DNA of 64,000 nucleotides from Roseiarcus sp963709185 (lineage in GTDB: Bacteria; Pseudomonadota; Alphaproteobacteria; Rhizobiales; Beijerinckiaceae): NCBI GenBank assembly GCA_963709185.1, contig CAVPVQ010000026.1:138010-202009 (forward strand). Reading direction: 5' to 3'. Of the stretch, positions 53,281 through 63,396 are shown in pieces. The first letter of the stretch is position 1, and each line of letters opens with the position of its first letter. Under the pieces are notes generated by a model. That model ran no database searches, was not told the origin of the DNA, and saw only the letters and a program-made list of their open reading frames with translations. Both the position numbers and the translations under genes were made by a program.

Positions 53281-54684
53281 ATGACCGCCACTGCGCAGAA
53301 GATCGACGCCGCCCGCGCGGCCACGGGCGTCAACCTCGGCGTCATGCTCAAGGACGCGTTCTTCGCGGCCGTTCTGACGTTCGCCCTGTGCTTCCCGATT
53401 CTCATGCTGCATGCGGAGTCGGACAACGACGGAAATCTGTTTCTTGTCTGGCGACCGGTGTACGTCGCCGTGCTCTGCGCGCTCGCGTTCGGCGGCCGCC
53501 TGGCGGTCTCGCTTTATCAGGCGCGGCCGAGGGTCGACCGCCCGGTCGCGGCGGCGGCGGCGCCCTCGGCGACCGGCGCGTTCATCGCACGCTACATCGG
53601 CGTCTTCGGCGTCGTGGTGCTGTTCGCGTTTCCGCTGGTGACGTTGGCCGCATTGGGTCCGCTGCGATCGCTCAAATGGATCGACAGCTATGGGATTCAA
53701 ATTCTCATCTATGTGATGCTTGGCTGGGGACTGAATATCGTCGTCGGCCTGGCCGGCTTGCTTGATTTGGGCTATGTCGCGTTCTACGCGGTCGGCGCTT
53801 ACTCCTATGCGCTGCTGGCGACGACCTTCGGCCTGTCGTTCTGGATATGCCTGCCGCTCGCCGGCATTCTCGCGGCGCTGTGGGGCGTCATCCTGGGCTT
53901 CCCGGTCTTGCGCCTGCGCGGCGACTACCTGGCGATCGTGACGCTGGCCTTCGGCGAGATGATCCGCCTGGTGTTGATCAACTGGGTTGCTTTTTCCGGC
54001 GGCTACGCCGGCATCGCGTCGATCCCCAAGGTCACTTTCTTCGGCATCCCGTTCCGCGACCAGCCCGGTGGTTTCGCGGACGTCTTTCATATCGACTATT
54101 CGTCGATCCACGCCAAGATCTTCCTTTATTACGTGATTCTGTGCCTCGCGCTGATCACCAGTTTCGTCACGTTGCGCTTGCGGCGTCTGCCGATCGGACG
54201 AGCCTGGGAGGCGTTGCGCGAGGACGAAATCGCTTGTCGGTCGCTCGGAATCAACACGCGCAACACCAAGCTCACCGCTTTTGCGCTCGGCGCATTTTTC
54301 GGCGGCCTCGCGGGCTCGTTCTTCTCGGTGCGGCAGGGCTTCATCAGTCCCGAGAGCTTCACCTTCAATGAATCGGCGACGATTCTCGCGATCGTTGTGC
54401 TGGGCGGCATGGGTTCGCAGATCGGGGTCGCCCTCGCCGCGGTCTTTCTGATCGGCGGCTTCGAATTCCTTCGCGAACTCGAGCCGTTGCGGGTCTTTGT
54501 GAGCTGGGCGTTCGGCGTGACGGATTTCGATCCCGCGCAATACCGCGGACTGCTGTTCGGGCTGGCCATGGTCATTATGATGGTGCTGAGGCCGCGCGGC
54601 TTCGTCTCAACGCGCATGCCCTCGATTTTCCTCAAGGAAAAAAAGGCGGTTTCCGGGTCCCTTGTCAAAGAGGGGCACGGCTGA
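53281..54684 (+). CDS. livM: Branched-chain amino-acid ABC transporter permease LivM
   Basis: 467 residues, longer than many LivM because of extra N-terminal helices and a linker (about residues 1-130). Core motifs: LNIVVGLAGLLDLGYVAFYAVGAY in pieces GLAGLLDLGYVAF, LRGDYLAIVTLAFGEM, the coupling loop WEALREDEIACRSLGIN and VVLGGMGSQIGV. Starts two bases after livH and overlaps livG by TGATG. Confidence 0.95.
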   Translation: MTATAQKIDAARAATGVNLGVMLKDAFFAAVLTFALCFPILMLHAESDNDGNLFLVWRPVYVAVLCALAFGGRLAVSLYQARPRVDRPVAAAAAPSATGAFIARYIGVFGVVVLFAFPLVTLAALGPLRSLKWIDSYGIQILIYVMLGWGLNIVVGLAGLLDLGYVAFYAVGAYSYALLATTFGLSFWICLPLAGILAALWGVILGFPVLRLRGDYLAIVTLAFGEMIRLVLINWVAFSGGYAGIASIPKVTFFGIPFRDQPGGFADVFHIDYSSIHAKIFLYYVILCLALITSFVTLRLRRLPIGRAWEALREDEIACRSLGINTRNTKLTAFALGAFFGGLAGSFFSVRQGFISPESFTFNESATILAIVVLGGMGSQIGVALAAVFLIGGFEFLRELEPLRVFVSWAFGVTDFDPAQYRGLLFGLAMVIMMVLRPRGFVSTRMPSIFLKEKKAVSGSLVKEGHG

Positions 54685-55592
54685 TGCGCTGGATCACCAA
54701 CCCGCTCCTCGTCGTCGAGCACTTGACGATGCGCTTTGGCGGCCTCGTCGCCGTCAATGATCTGTCTTTTCAGGTCGGCCGCGGCGACATCACTGCGCTG
54801 ATCGGTCCGAACGGGGCAGGCAAGACGACTGTGTTCAATTGCGTCACCGGCTTCTACAAGCCGACGGAGGGACGCCTTGCGCTGGCGCGCGAGGGTGTCG
54901 CGGCGGCGGCGGATGTCGAGGCGCTCACCCGCTCGCCTGCGCGCCACGCCCTGTCGGCATCGGGCGAACTCTATCTGCTCGAGCGCATGGCGGGCAATGA
55001 AATCGCCTGGCGCGCCAAGGTCGCCCGCACGTTCCAGAACATCCGTCTGTTCCAGGGCATGACGGTGCTGGAAAACCTGATGGTCGCACAGCACAATATG
55101 CTGATGATGGCGAGCGGATTCACGGTGCTTGGCATGTTCGGCGCCCCCAGCTACCGCGCCAGCGAAGCGGCCGCGGTGGAGCGCGCCACCTATTGGCTCG
55201 ACAAGATCGGCCTGTTCGATCGCGCTGACGATCCGGCGGGCGAGTTGCCCTATGGCGCGCAGCGGCGGCTCGAAATTGCGCGCGCGATGTGCACGGATCC
55301 GATCCTGCTGTGCCTGGACGAACCCGCCGCCGGCCTGAATCCGCGTGAAGTCAGCCGATCTGAACCTTCTCTTGAATGCGATCCGCGACCAGCACGAGAC
55401 GTCGATTCTGCTCATCGAGCACGACATGTCGGTGGTCATGCAGATTTCCGACCACGTCGTCGTGCTCGATTACGGCACCAAGATCGCCGACGGCACGCCG
55501 GTCGACGTGCGCAACGATCCCAAAGTGATCGCCGCCTATCTGGGCGTCGCGGACGAGGAAGAACTGGCGGTCGTCGAAGCGGAGATCGGCTC

Positions 55593-55596
<4 letters not shown>
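54684..55596 (+). CDS. livG: Branched-chain amino-acid ABC transporter ATPase LivG, +1 frameshift
   Basis: About 303 residues after removing the extra G at 55350. Walker A GPNGAGKTT, ABC signature region LPYGAQRRLEIARAM, Walker B LLCLDEPAAGLNP before the shift, and LLIEHDMSVVMQI with the switch histidine after it. An insert at about residues 60-100 lengthens the protein compared with usual LivG. The stop overlaps livF by ATGA. Without correction the frame runs on into livF, giving a false 559-residue fusion. Confidence 0.92.
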
Positions 55597-56362
<766 letters not shown>

Positions 56363-56363
<1 letters not shown>

Positions 56364-56707
56364 TGTCCGGCATTTTCTGGACGGACACGGACAACGGGCT
56401 GTTCGTCTTTCTCCTTCTGACCGTGCTCGGCGGCGCGGCGGCGATGGCCACTGGACGCGCGCTCGCCAAGGGTTGGAGCCCGGTGTGGATGATCATACCC
56501 GCCATGGCCGTGCTTTCGGCGGCGGTGCGGTTCCTTCATTTCTCGCTGTTCCAGGAGGAACTCGGCTCGCTTCATTACTACGCCGTCACGTTCGTTGTCC
56601 TGCTGCTCGTCTCGTGGCTCAGCTACAAGTCGATGCGGGCGACGCAGATGGCGACGCAATACTCATGGGCCTTTCTGAAAGCCGGCCTTGACTGGCGCCC
56701 CCGCTAG
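56363..56707 (+). CDS. DUF6867 membrane protein of liv operon
   Basis: 114 residues with three to four membrane helices: FVFLLLTVLGGAAAMATGRALA, WMIIPAMAVLSAAVRFLHFSLF, LHYYAVTFVVLLLVSWLSY, then QMATQYSWAF. This family follows livF in many alphaproteobacteria; its role in transport is not known. ATG 56363 overlaps the livF stop (TGATG). Confidence 0.9.
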
Positions 56708-56873
56708 ACTGATTGGTCAGACGATTAAGCAAATGATGAAGGAATCCTTAATATCTCGCCTTTTCAGGTGACTCTTGAGGAAAAAGAGGCTCTGATCCCG
56801 CGCCAAGGTGGGATTTGTAGATTTCTACCGGTGGGCGCACTTTTGGCATGCCCGAAAACGAGGGAGTATGTGT

Positions 56874-57992
56874 ATGAAGAAATATTGGCTGTCCGGCCTC
56901 CTGCTTGCGGCGGGCCTGACCTTCGCGGGCGCCGCGAGCGCCCAGATCAAGATGGGCGTCGCGGGTCCGATCACCGGCCCCAACGCGTCGTTCGGCGCGC
57001 AGCTCACCCATGGCACGCAGCAAGCGGTTGACGACATCAACAAGGCTGGCGGCATTCTCGGCCAGCAGATCACCCTCGAACAGGGCGACGACGTTTCCGA
57101 TCCCAAGCAGGGCGTTTCGGTCGCCAACAAGTTCGTCGGCGACGGCGTCAAATTCGTCGTCGGCCACTTCAACTCGGGCGTCACGATTCCGGCTTCCGAA
57201 GTCTACGCCGACAACGGCGTGTTGTTCATCACGCCTTCGGCGACCAACCCGAAGGTCACCGAGCGCGGCCTGTGGGACGCCTTCCGCACCTGCGGCCGCG
57301 ACGACCAGCAGGGCAAGCTGTGGGCTGAACTTGCGCTCGGCGAGCTGAAGGACAAGAAGATCGCCATCGTCCACGACAAGACGACTTACGGCCAGGGCCT
57401 CGCCGACGCGGCCCGCACCGCGATGAACGCCGGCGGCAAGAAGGAAGTTCTCTACGAGGGCGTCAACACCGGCGAGAAGGACTATTCGGCGATCGTCTCG
57501 AAGATCAAGGCTTCTGGCGCCGACTATGTCATGTGGGGCGGCCTGCATACCGAAGGCGGTCTGATCATCCGTCAGATGCGCGACCAGGGCATGAACACCA
57601 TCATGATCTCCGGCGATGGCATCACCGACAACGAGTTCGCCTCGATCGGCGGCCCCGGCGTCGAAGGCACGTTCATGTCGTTCGGTCCCGACCCCCGCAA
57701 CAACGCGTCCGCCAAGGACATTGTCGCCTCGTTCCGCGCCAAGGGGTTCGAGCCTGAGGCCTATACGCTCTATTCCTACGCCGCTGTGCAGATCATGAAG
57801 CAGGCGGCGGAGAAGGCCAAATCGCTCGACCCGAAGAAGATGGCGGAGGTCATGCATTCCGGCATGACGTTCCAGACGGTGATCGGTCCGATCGCCTATG
57901 ACAAGAAGGGCGACCGCACCAGCGTCGACTTCGTCTGGTACGTCTGGAAGAAGGGCGACGACGGCAAGATCACCTACAAGCAGCGCAGCTGA
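56874..57992 (+). CDS. livK: Branched-chain amino-acid binding protein LivK
   Basis: 372 residues. Signal peptide LSGLLLAAGLTFAGAASA cut before QIKMGV. The mature part is a Peripla_BP_6 fold: GPITGPNASFGAQ, GDDVSDPKQGVSVANKFV, VVGHFNSGVTIPAS, KIAIVHDKTTYGQG. It delivers leucine/isoleucine/valine or related amides to LivHM. ATG 56874 has GGGAG seven bases upstream. Separate from DUF6867 by 166 bases, so it probably also has its own promoter, as expected for an abundant binding protein. Confidence 0.95.
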   Translation: MKKYWLSGLLLAAGLTFAGAASAQIKMGVAGPITGPNASFGAQLTHGTQQAVDDINKAGGILGQQITLEQGDDVSDPKQGVSVANKFVGDGVKFVVGHFNSGVTIPASEVYADNGVLFITPSATNPKVTERGLWDAFRTCGRDDQQGKLWAELALGELKDKKIAIVHDKTTYGQGLADAARTAMNAGGKKEVLYEGVNTGEKDYSAIVSKIKASGADYVMWGGLHTEGGLIIRQMRDQGMNTIMISGDGITDNEFASIGGPGVEGTFMSFGPDPRNNASAKDIVASFRAKGFEPEAYTLYSYAAVQIMKQAAEKAKSLDPKKMAEVMHSGMTFQTVIGPIAYDKKGDRTSVDFVWYVWKKGDDGKITYKQRS

Positions 57993-58018
57993 CACGTCCG
58001 CGGACGCGCTGTATCGAG

Positions 58019-58045
58019 AAGCCCGCCGGAAACGGCGGGCTTTTT
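58019..58045 (+). terminator. Rho-independent terminator after livK
   Basis: AAGCCCGCCG-GAAA-CGGCGGGCTT is a perfect ten-pair stem with a GAAA tetraloop, followed by more T residues. It lies 26 bases after the livK stop and ends the liv operon; the A-rich left arm lets it also serve the convergent ccdA gene only weakly. Confidence 0.93.
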
Positions 58046-58088
58046 CATTGCGCCGAATGGCGCCCCGAGCGACGCGCCGCGCGTCAGC

Positions 58089-58817
58089 TCAGCCAAGCTG
58101 CCCGAGCGCCGGAAAGGCGTTGATCAGCCAGCCCGACGCCGCCTGCAGGCCGCCGCTCAGGAAGGCGATCCCGGTCAGAACGAGCAGGGCGCCGACCAGC
58201 TTTTCAAGACGCCCGAACTGGCTGCGAAAGCGCCGGGCGCTCGCCAGGAAACGCTCCATCGCCAGGGCGGCCAGCACGAACGGCGCCCCAAGCCCGAGCG
58301 AGTAGGCGCCGAGCAGAACGGCGCCGCGCGTCGCGGTGTCCTCCGATCCCGCGACCGCCAGGATAGTCGCCAGGATCGGCCCGATGCACGGCGTCCAGCC
58401 AAAGGCGAAAGCGAGCCCCATCAGATAGGCGCTCCACAGGCCGGGCGGCCGGACGATTTCCAGCCGCTTCTCGCGATGCATCGCCGCGACGCGCAGGGCG
58501 CCGAGAAAATGCAGCCCCATCACGATGATGCCGATCCCCGCGGCGATCGACAGCACATGGCTCCACTGGCGTATCAGCGCCCCGAATGCCGACGCTGTCG
58601 CGCCCAATGCGACGAACACCGTCGAAAAGCCGAGAACGAACAACACCGCGACGACGAGGATGTCGCGGCGCGCCCGCGCTTCGCCATCCTCGGCAAGCTC
58701 TTCCAGCGAAGTCCCCGCGAGATAGCACAGATACGGCGGCGCCAGCGGCAACACGCAGGGGCTCAGGAATGAAATCAGGCCGGCGAGGGCGGCGGCTGGC
58801 AGCGAGACGTCGGTCAT
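58089..58817 (-). CDS. ccdA: CcdA-type cytochrome c biogenesis / thiol-disulfide transporter
   Basis: 242 residues, six membrane helices. The two redox cysteines lie in SPCVLPLAPPYL and GWTPCIGPIL. CcdA moves electrons from cytoplasmic thioredoxin to periplasmic thiol proteins for cytochrome c assembly. ATG 58817. No other cytochrome biogenesis gene is adjacent. Confidence 0.92.
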   Translation of the reverse strand: MTDVSLPAAALAGLISFLSPCVLPLAPPYLCYLAGTSLEELAEDGEARARRDILVVAVLFVLGFSTVFVALGATASAFGALIRQWSHVLSIAAGIGIIVMGLHFLGALRVAAMHREKRLEIVRPPGLWSAYLMGLAFAFGWTPCIGPILATILAVAGSEDTATRGAVLLGAYSLGLGAPFVLAALAMERFLASARRFRSQFGRLEKLVGALLVLTGIAFLSGGLQAASGWLINAFPALGQLG

Positions 58818-58913
58818 GTCACTCCGTTTTGGCGCGAGGGCGGCGATAGGCGCAATTCACATTGCAGTCATCGGCCGAACGCTCGCCGAGTCGCAGGCCG
58901 CCGGCGCCCGGTT

Positions 58914-59897
58914 TCACTGGAGGTCCACGACGATGCGCCCGCGCACCTCTCCCCGCAAGATTTGCGCGCCGGCCTCCAGGACCCCGGCGAGCGGGATGGT
59001 CCTGGTCATCTCCGCCAGCTTTTGGCGATCCACATCCTGGGCGAGCCGCGCCCAGGCCTCGACGCGCCGCGGCATCGGGCAATTGACGCTGTCGACGCCC
59101 AAAAGTTGCACGCCGCGCAGGATGAACGGCATGACGGTGCCAGGAAGGTCGGCGCCGCCGGCAAGACCGCAGGCGGCGACCGCCCCGCCATAGCGCGTCT
59201 GCGCCAGCACATTGACCAGCGTATGCGAGCCCACGCTGTCGACTCCCGCCGCCCAGCGCTCCTTGCCCAACGGGCGGCCCGGCGCCGAAAGCGTTGTGCG
59301 GTCGATGATTTCGGCGGCGCCCAGTTCGTGCAGGTAGCCCGCCTCGTGGGGGCGGCCGGTCGCCGCGATCACTGTCCAGCCGCTTCCCGCCAGCAACGAA
59401 ATGGCGACCGAGCCGACGCCGCCCGCCGCGCCGGTCACCACCACCGGCCCCTGCTGCGGCTTGACGCCTTGCCGCTCCAGCGCCAGCACGCAAAGCATCG
59501 CGGTGTAGCCGGCGGTGCCGATGGCCATCGCTTGCAAGCGCGTCAGGCCCTGCGGCAGTTTGAGCAGCCAATCGCCGTTGACCCGCGCTTTTTGCGCGTA
59601 GCCGCCAAAATGGGTCTGGCTCAGGCCGTAGCCGTTGGCGAGGACCTCGTCGCCGGCGCGAAAGTCGCGATGGCTCGAAGATTCGACGACGCCCGCGAGG
59701 TCGACGCCGGCGACCATCGGAAAGCGGCTGACGATCGGCGATTTGCCCGAGAGCGCCAGGCCATCCTTGTAATTGACCGTCGAGTGAGTGACGCGGATTG
59801 TGACATCGCCGTCCATCAGCTCCGCGTCGGTCATTTCGACGAGCCGCGCTTGCTGCCCCGACTCGGTCTTGTCGATGCGAATCGCCTGGAATGTCAT
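58914..59897 (-). CDS. acuI: Acrylyl-CoA reductase family MDR oxidoreductase (AcuI-like)
   Basis: 327 residues, zinc-free medium-chain reductase. START of fold VNYKDGLALSGKSPI, FPMVAGVDLAGVV, NADPH loop VVTGAAGGVGSVAI, and C-terminal GRIVVDL match AcuI/YhdH. AcuI reduces toxic acrylyl-CoA to propionyl-CoA. ATG 59897. Other quinone-reductase-like activities are possible. Confidence 0.9.
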   Translation of the reverse strand: MTFQAIRIDKTESGQQARLVEMTDAELMDGDVTIRVTHSTVNYKDGLALSGKSPIVSRFPMVAGVDLAGVVESSSHRDFRAGDEVLANGYGLSQTHFGGYAQKARVNGDWLLKLPQGLTRLQAMAIGTAGYTAMLCVLALERQGVKPQQGPVVVTGAAGGVGSVAISLLAGSGWTVIAATGRPHEAGYLHELGAAEIIDRTTLSAPGRPLGKERWAAGVDSVGSHTLVNVLAQTRYGGAVAACGLAGGADLPGTVMPFILRGVQLLGVDSVNCPMPRRVEAWARLAQDVDRQKLAEMTRTIPLAGVLEAGAQILRGEVRGRIVVDLQ

Positions 59898-59931
59898 GCG
59901 TTGGCTCCTTCAGGCGGTCGCGGCGCGCGGT

Positions 59932-60949
59932 TCAGTTTTTGTGCCGATAGAGGATCAGAATATTCAAGTCCCGCGATGGCGTGAAGTTGGCGTGGCGCAG
60001 TTCGAATTGCGTCGGGCTGATCTTTTTCACGCCGTCGCCGCAAAAGCTGACCAGCGAATCGGGCGCGCCCTTGTCGACGATCAAGGTGGAAATCGCCGAT
60101 CGGCCCGGCCCAGTTGGCGCCGGTCGTCAGGACATAGGCAATGCGGCGCTCGAAGAAGGGACTGGCGGCGACGCTGAACGCATCGGGTTTGGACATTGCG
60201 CGCCGCGCCGAATTGAGGAAGTCGCGGTCGATGCAATAGGTGTTCTCGTAGTGCTGGAGGGTTTGCGGCTCGATTTCCGGCGAACCGACCTGCGTTCCCA
60301 CCGTCTCGCCGACGCTCGGGCGATAGCGGTGTTCGATGATGATTTCGCGCCCGGCGGGAAATGTCTGCCGCCAGAAATAGGTCGACTTCAGCGTCCAGTT
60401 CGGGTCGAGGTGATGCTCCATGCCTTTGCCGACGTCGTAGTCGTCGGGCGTGGCCATGTGCAGATCGAGGAGTTCGGTCTGTTGGGCCGGCGACAGGGCG
60501 TCGAGCGCGGCCATCGCCGCCGTGCGCTGAGGCGCCAGGGGGACGCCAAGCGCGCGCAGCCGCGTCGTCTGGTCGACGCCGCCGGCGATCACTTTCTGTT
60601 CGACTTGCGCGGCGACCGCCCGCCCGTCGGCGACAGTGTGAAAATCGAGAAAGTTTTCGGGGTCTTCCGAGGGGATCGCGATATTGACGTCGGGGCCTTC
60701 CCAGACGACGTCGGGCATCGGAAACGCGACGAGGCTGATGACGTCGGCCGGCGAGGCGTTGAAGAAGCGATAGCGGACGCGGACTTCCTTCTCCGAAATG
60801 AACAGGTCCTCGGCGCGCATCTGCACGTCCGGGGTCCTGGCGAAGACCAGCCCGCCGGTGGTCAATTCGGCGGTTGAATCATTGGCCGCCGCGGGCGCAA
60901 GCGCCAGCAGCCAGGCCGTCGACGTCAAGGCGGCGATCGCCGCGCGCAT
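59932..60949 (-). CDS. DUF4424 secreted protein, +1 frameshift
   Basis: About 338 residues after removing one extra base at the GG 60088-60089. Signal peptide AALTSTAWLLALAPAAA cut before NDSTAELTTGGLVFA, the family start. PTFWRQTFP-like segment here TYFWRQTFPAGREIIIEHRY. After the shift the true end reads VDKGAPDSLVSFCGDGVKKI and continues to LNILILYRHKN. Function of DUF4424 is unknown; members are periplasmic. Without the correction the last 50 residues would be nonsense. Confidence 0.86.
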
Positions 60950-61023
60950 GGCGGACCTCAATCCGGGTCGAAAAAACCGGCGAAGGCGGCGATTATCGCC
61001 CGGCGCGGCCGGGATTTGAAGGG

Positions 61024-61281
61024 CTACTGACGCGGGAGCGGCGAAAATTCGCCCTGCCGCACCCGTTCGGGCAGGCGTTCGGCGAGACAGGCGGCTCTTT
61101 CCTCGCCATAGGCGACGACCAGTTCGCGGAACGCCGCGCAAAGCGCCGCGTCGGCGAAGGAATCGACGTCGATGCCGTCGAGCAGGGCTTCGGCGAACGC
61201 CTCGCTGACATAGCTGAGCGCGGCGCGGCGCGCGTCGGCGGCCGACAGTTCGTCGAGGGATCGGGCGAGCGGAGCAAACAT
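61024..61281 (-). CDS. Small conserved hypothetical protein
   Basis: 85 residues from ATG 61281: LARSLDELSAADARRAALSYVSEAF, in pieces LDELSAADARRAAL and AFAEALLDGIDVDSFA, then AFRELVVAYGEE and LPERVRQGEF. All helical, soluble, no motif of known function. I recall similar unnamed proteins from Hyphomicrobiales. Ribosome site is weak, so start is uncertain. Confidence 0.65.
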   Translation of the reverse strand: MFAPLARSLDELSAADARRAALSYVSEAFAEALLDGIDVDSFADAALCAAFRELVVAYGEERAACLAERLPERVRQGEFSPLPRQ

Positions 61282-61326
61282 CGCGCGGCACTGTATTGTG
61301 AACTGCCGCAATGCGCGATTGGCGTC

Positions 61327-61887
61327 TTAAAGAAAGGTTAATTCTTGATGCGGCAAAAAAGTTAATTCGGGCCTTCTTTCGCGCTCGGCGGACGAACGAG
61401 CCCGCCAATCGCGCGCAAGGCCCGCGCCCTGCGCCAACAGCGCGTCGGCGGAATCGACCAGCGCCGCCGCCCGATCGAGCAGTCGCCTCATCGACCGGCC
61501 GATCGCGGCGCAAGCCGCCAGTTCGTCGGGCGTCAGGGGATGCCGCGCGCCGGCGCAAAGGTCCGCCGCGGCCTCAGCAAGCTTACCGAGGGCGGTTGCC
61601 ACCGCCTCGAAGGCCCGCCGCATCAGCGGATGAAACCCGTCGAAGATCCGCGATATCTCGCCGATCCCGCGCTGCGCCGCGCCCGTGAAGGGTTCGGCCA
61701 AACCGGGCAACCGCCAGCGACCGATATCGTCGGCCAGATCGGGCAAACGATCGATCAGCCCGATCATCGCCGCGATGTCGTGAAACGGCTTGAGATAGTC
61801 CCGCGCCGGGCCGAGGCCGCGTGCGCAGCCGCAATCGTCGAACCCAGCCGGCCGCGGCGAAGCCGGAAATCTGGCGAGTGTGCTCAT
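61327..61887 (-). CDS. Hypothetical helical protein
   Basis: 186 residues, helical and Ala-rich. Segments PARDYLKPFHDIAAMIGLIDRLP, in pieces DYLKPFHDIAAMI, then AEPFTGAAQRGIGEISRIFDGF and PLTPDELAACAAIGRSMRRLL, do not match a family I know. The tail repeats ELTFL twice around LPHQ, which suggests a recent short duplication. Start ATG 61887. It may be co-transcribed with the small gene downstream. Confidence 0.6.
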   Translation of the reverse strand: MSTLARFPASPRPAGFDDCGCARGLGPARDYLKPFHDIAAMIGLIDRLPDLADDIGRWRLPGLAEPFTGAAQRGIGEISRIFDGFHPLMRRAFEAVATALGKLAEAAADLCAGARHPLTPDELAACAAIGRSMRRLLDRAAALVDSADALLAQGAGLARDWRARSSAERERRPELTFLPHQELTFL

Positions 61888-62137
61888 CCTGCGTCATTCC
61901 CCGGCGCGGGCGATCCGCGCTGTCCATTACCGGCGCTACAACCTGGGATTGCATCGCGCAATCGTTTGTTGCCGGCGGCGTTGCCAAACCGGCGCCAAAG
62001 CCGGAAATATTCGCAAGAAACAATCCGCATAAATTCGCGGCGTCGGTGAAACGCTTGATTGGCCAGCCGGCGACGCCAGGCGCCTTGCCGAATCCCGACA
62101 GGCGGGCGAACCTCACGGGTTCGAGCAGGAGAGATCG

Positions 62138-62779
62138 ATGGCCGAAAAGGACAAGCCGCCGCGCGTCGTTGCGCCGGTCCTGCATCCCGACGGAAAGCGC
62201 CGGTGCCCGTGGCCGGGCGGCGACCCGCTTTACCTTGCCTATCACGACGAGGAATGGGGCGTTCCGGAATGGGACGACCGGGCGATGTTCGAGAAGCTGA
62301 TTCTCGACGGCTTCCAGGCCGGCCTGTCGTGGATCACCATCCTGCGCAAGCGCGACGCCTTCCGCGCCGCCTTCGACGGCTTCAACCCCGAAAAGATCGT
62401 GCGCTACAAACCCGCGAAGGTCGAGGCGCTGATGCAGAACGCCGGCATCGTGCGCAACCGCGCCAAAATCGAGGCGGCGATCGCGCTGGCGCGCATCACG
62501 CTCGATCTTGGCGAGCGCGGCGGCCTGGCGCGGCATCTGTGGAGCTTTGTCGGCGGCCGGCCGATCCAGAACCAGCCGAAGTCGATGCACGACATCGTCG
62601 CGCAGACCGATATCTCCGCCGCGATCGCCAGGGACCTGCGCCAGCGCGGCGGCAATTTCGTCGGGCCGACCATCATCTACGCGTTCATGCAGGCGACCGG
62701 GATGGTCAACGACCATCTGACCGACTGCCATCGGCGCGCCGAATGCGCGGCGCTGGGACATCCACCCCATGGCTGGTGA
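62138..62779 (+). CDS. tag: DNA-3-methyladenine glycosylase I
   Basis: 213 residues. The zinc ligands fit: Cys in RRCPWPGG (23), His in LAYHDEEWG (36), and the C-terminal DHLTDCH with His and Cys. FQAGLSWITILRKRDAFRAAF carries the base-recognition helix in SWITILRKR. It removes 3-methyladenine from damaged DNA. ATG 62138 follows GGAGAG. It overlaps the HD gene by 11 bases. Confidence 0.94.
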   Translation: MAEKDKPPRVVAPVLHPDGKRRCPWPGGDPLYLAYHDEEWGVPEWDDRAMFEKLILDGFQAGLSWITILRKRDAFRAAFDGFNPEKIVRYKPAKVEALMQNAGIVRNRAKIEAAIALARITLDLGERGGLARHLWSFVGGRPIQNQPKSMHDIVAQTDISAAIARDLRQRGGNFVGPTIIYAFMQATGMVNDHLTDCHRRAECAALGHPPHGW

Positions 62780-63365
62780 AGCCCGCGCCTGGCAGAGGAT
62801 GCTCTCGGGGCGCCGGCTCGACCTGATCGACCCCTCGCCGCTCGACATCGAGATCGCCGACATCGCGCATGGGCTGGCCCGCGTCGCGCGCTGGAACGGC
62901 CAGACCAGCGGCGCGGAAATCTTTTCAGTCGCCCAGCACTGCCTGCTGGTGGAGGCGCTGGTCGGCGCGCTGGCGCCGCAGGCCGCCAGGGCGGCGCGGC
63001 TCGCCGCGCTGCTGCACGACGCGCCGGAATATGTGATCGGCGACATGATCTCGCCGTTCAAGGCGGTGATCGGCGGCGACTACAAGGCGGTCGAGGCGCG
63101 CCTGCTGGCGGCGGTGCATCGGCGCTTCGGCCTGCCCGCGCCGGCCCCGCCGGAAACGCTCGCCCTCATCAAGGGCGCCGACCGGGCGGCGGCGTTTTTC
63201 GAGGCGACGCGGCTCGCCGGCTTTGCGACCGCCGAAGCGCAGAAGCTGTTCGGGCGGCCGAAAATCGCGCTTGCCGGCATCGAGGATTATCTCGAGCCGG
63301 CAAGGCCGGCCGAGGCGCAGCGGAATTTTCTTCGCCGCTTCGCCGAACTCGACGAGGGCCGCTAG
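62769..63365 (+). CDS. HD-domain hydrolase (YfbR-like)
   Basis: 198 residues. Metal residues of the HD site: FSVAQHCLLV, ALLHDAPEYVIGDMISPFK and KGADRAAAF. YfbR-type proteins are 5'-deoxynucleotidases; the fold agrees, but substrate is not proven. ATG 62769 lies within the 3' end of tag, so translation is probably coupled. Confidence 0.86.
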   Translation: MAGEARAWQRMLSGRRLDLIDPSPLDIEIADIAHGLARVARWNGQTSGAEIFSVAQHCLLVEALVGALAPQAARAARLAALLHDAPEYVIGDMISPFKAVIGGDYKAVEARLLAAVHRRFGLPAPAPPETLALIKGADRAAAFFEATRLAGFATAEAQKLFGRPKIALAGIEDYLEPARPAEAQRNFLRRFAELDEGR

Positions 63366-63396
63366 ATCCGCGCTCGAGCAGGAGGTCCGCTCGCCG

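Noticed and set aside
59894..61558. 554-codon frame containing DUF4424
   Set aside because: Only the central part from 60949 is real. The N-terminal 200 codons are antisense noise and the last 50 come from the +1 shift near 60088.
61583..63061. Minus-strand frame of 492 codons opposite the tag gene
   Set aside because: Antisense to a clear glycosylase and HD gene; no domain or ribosome site.
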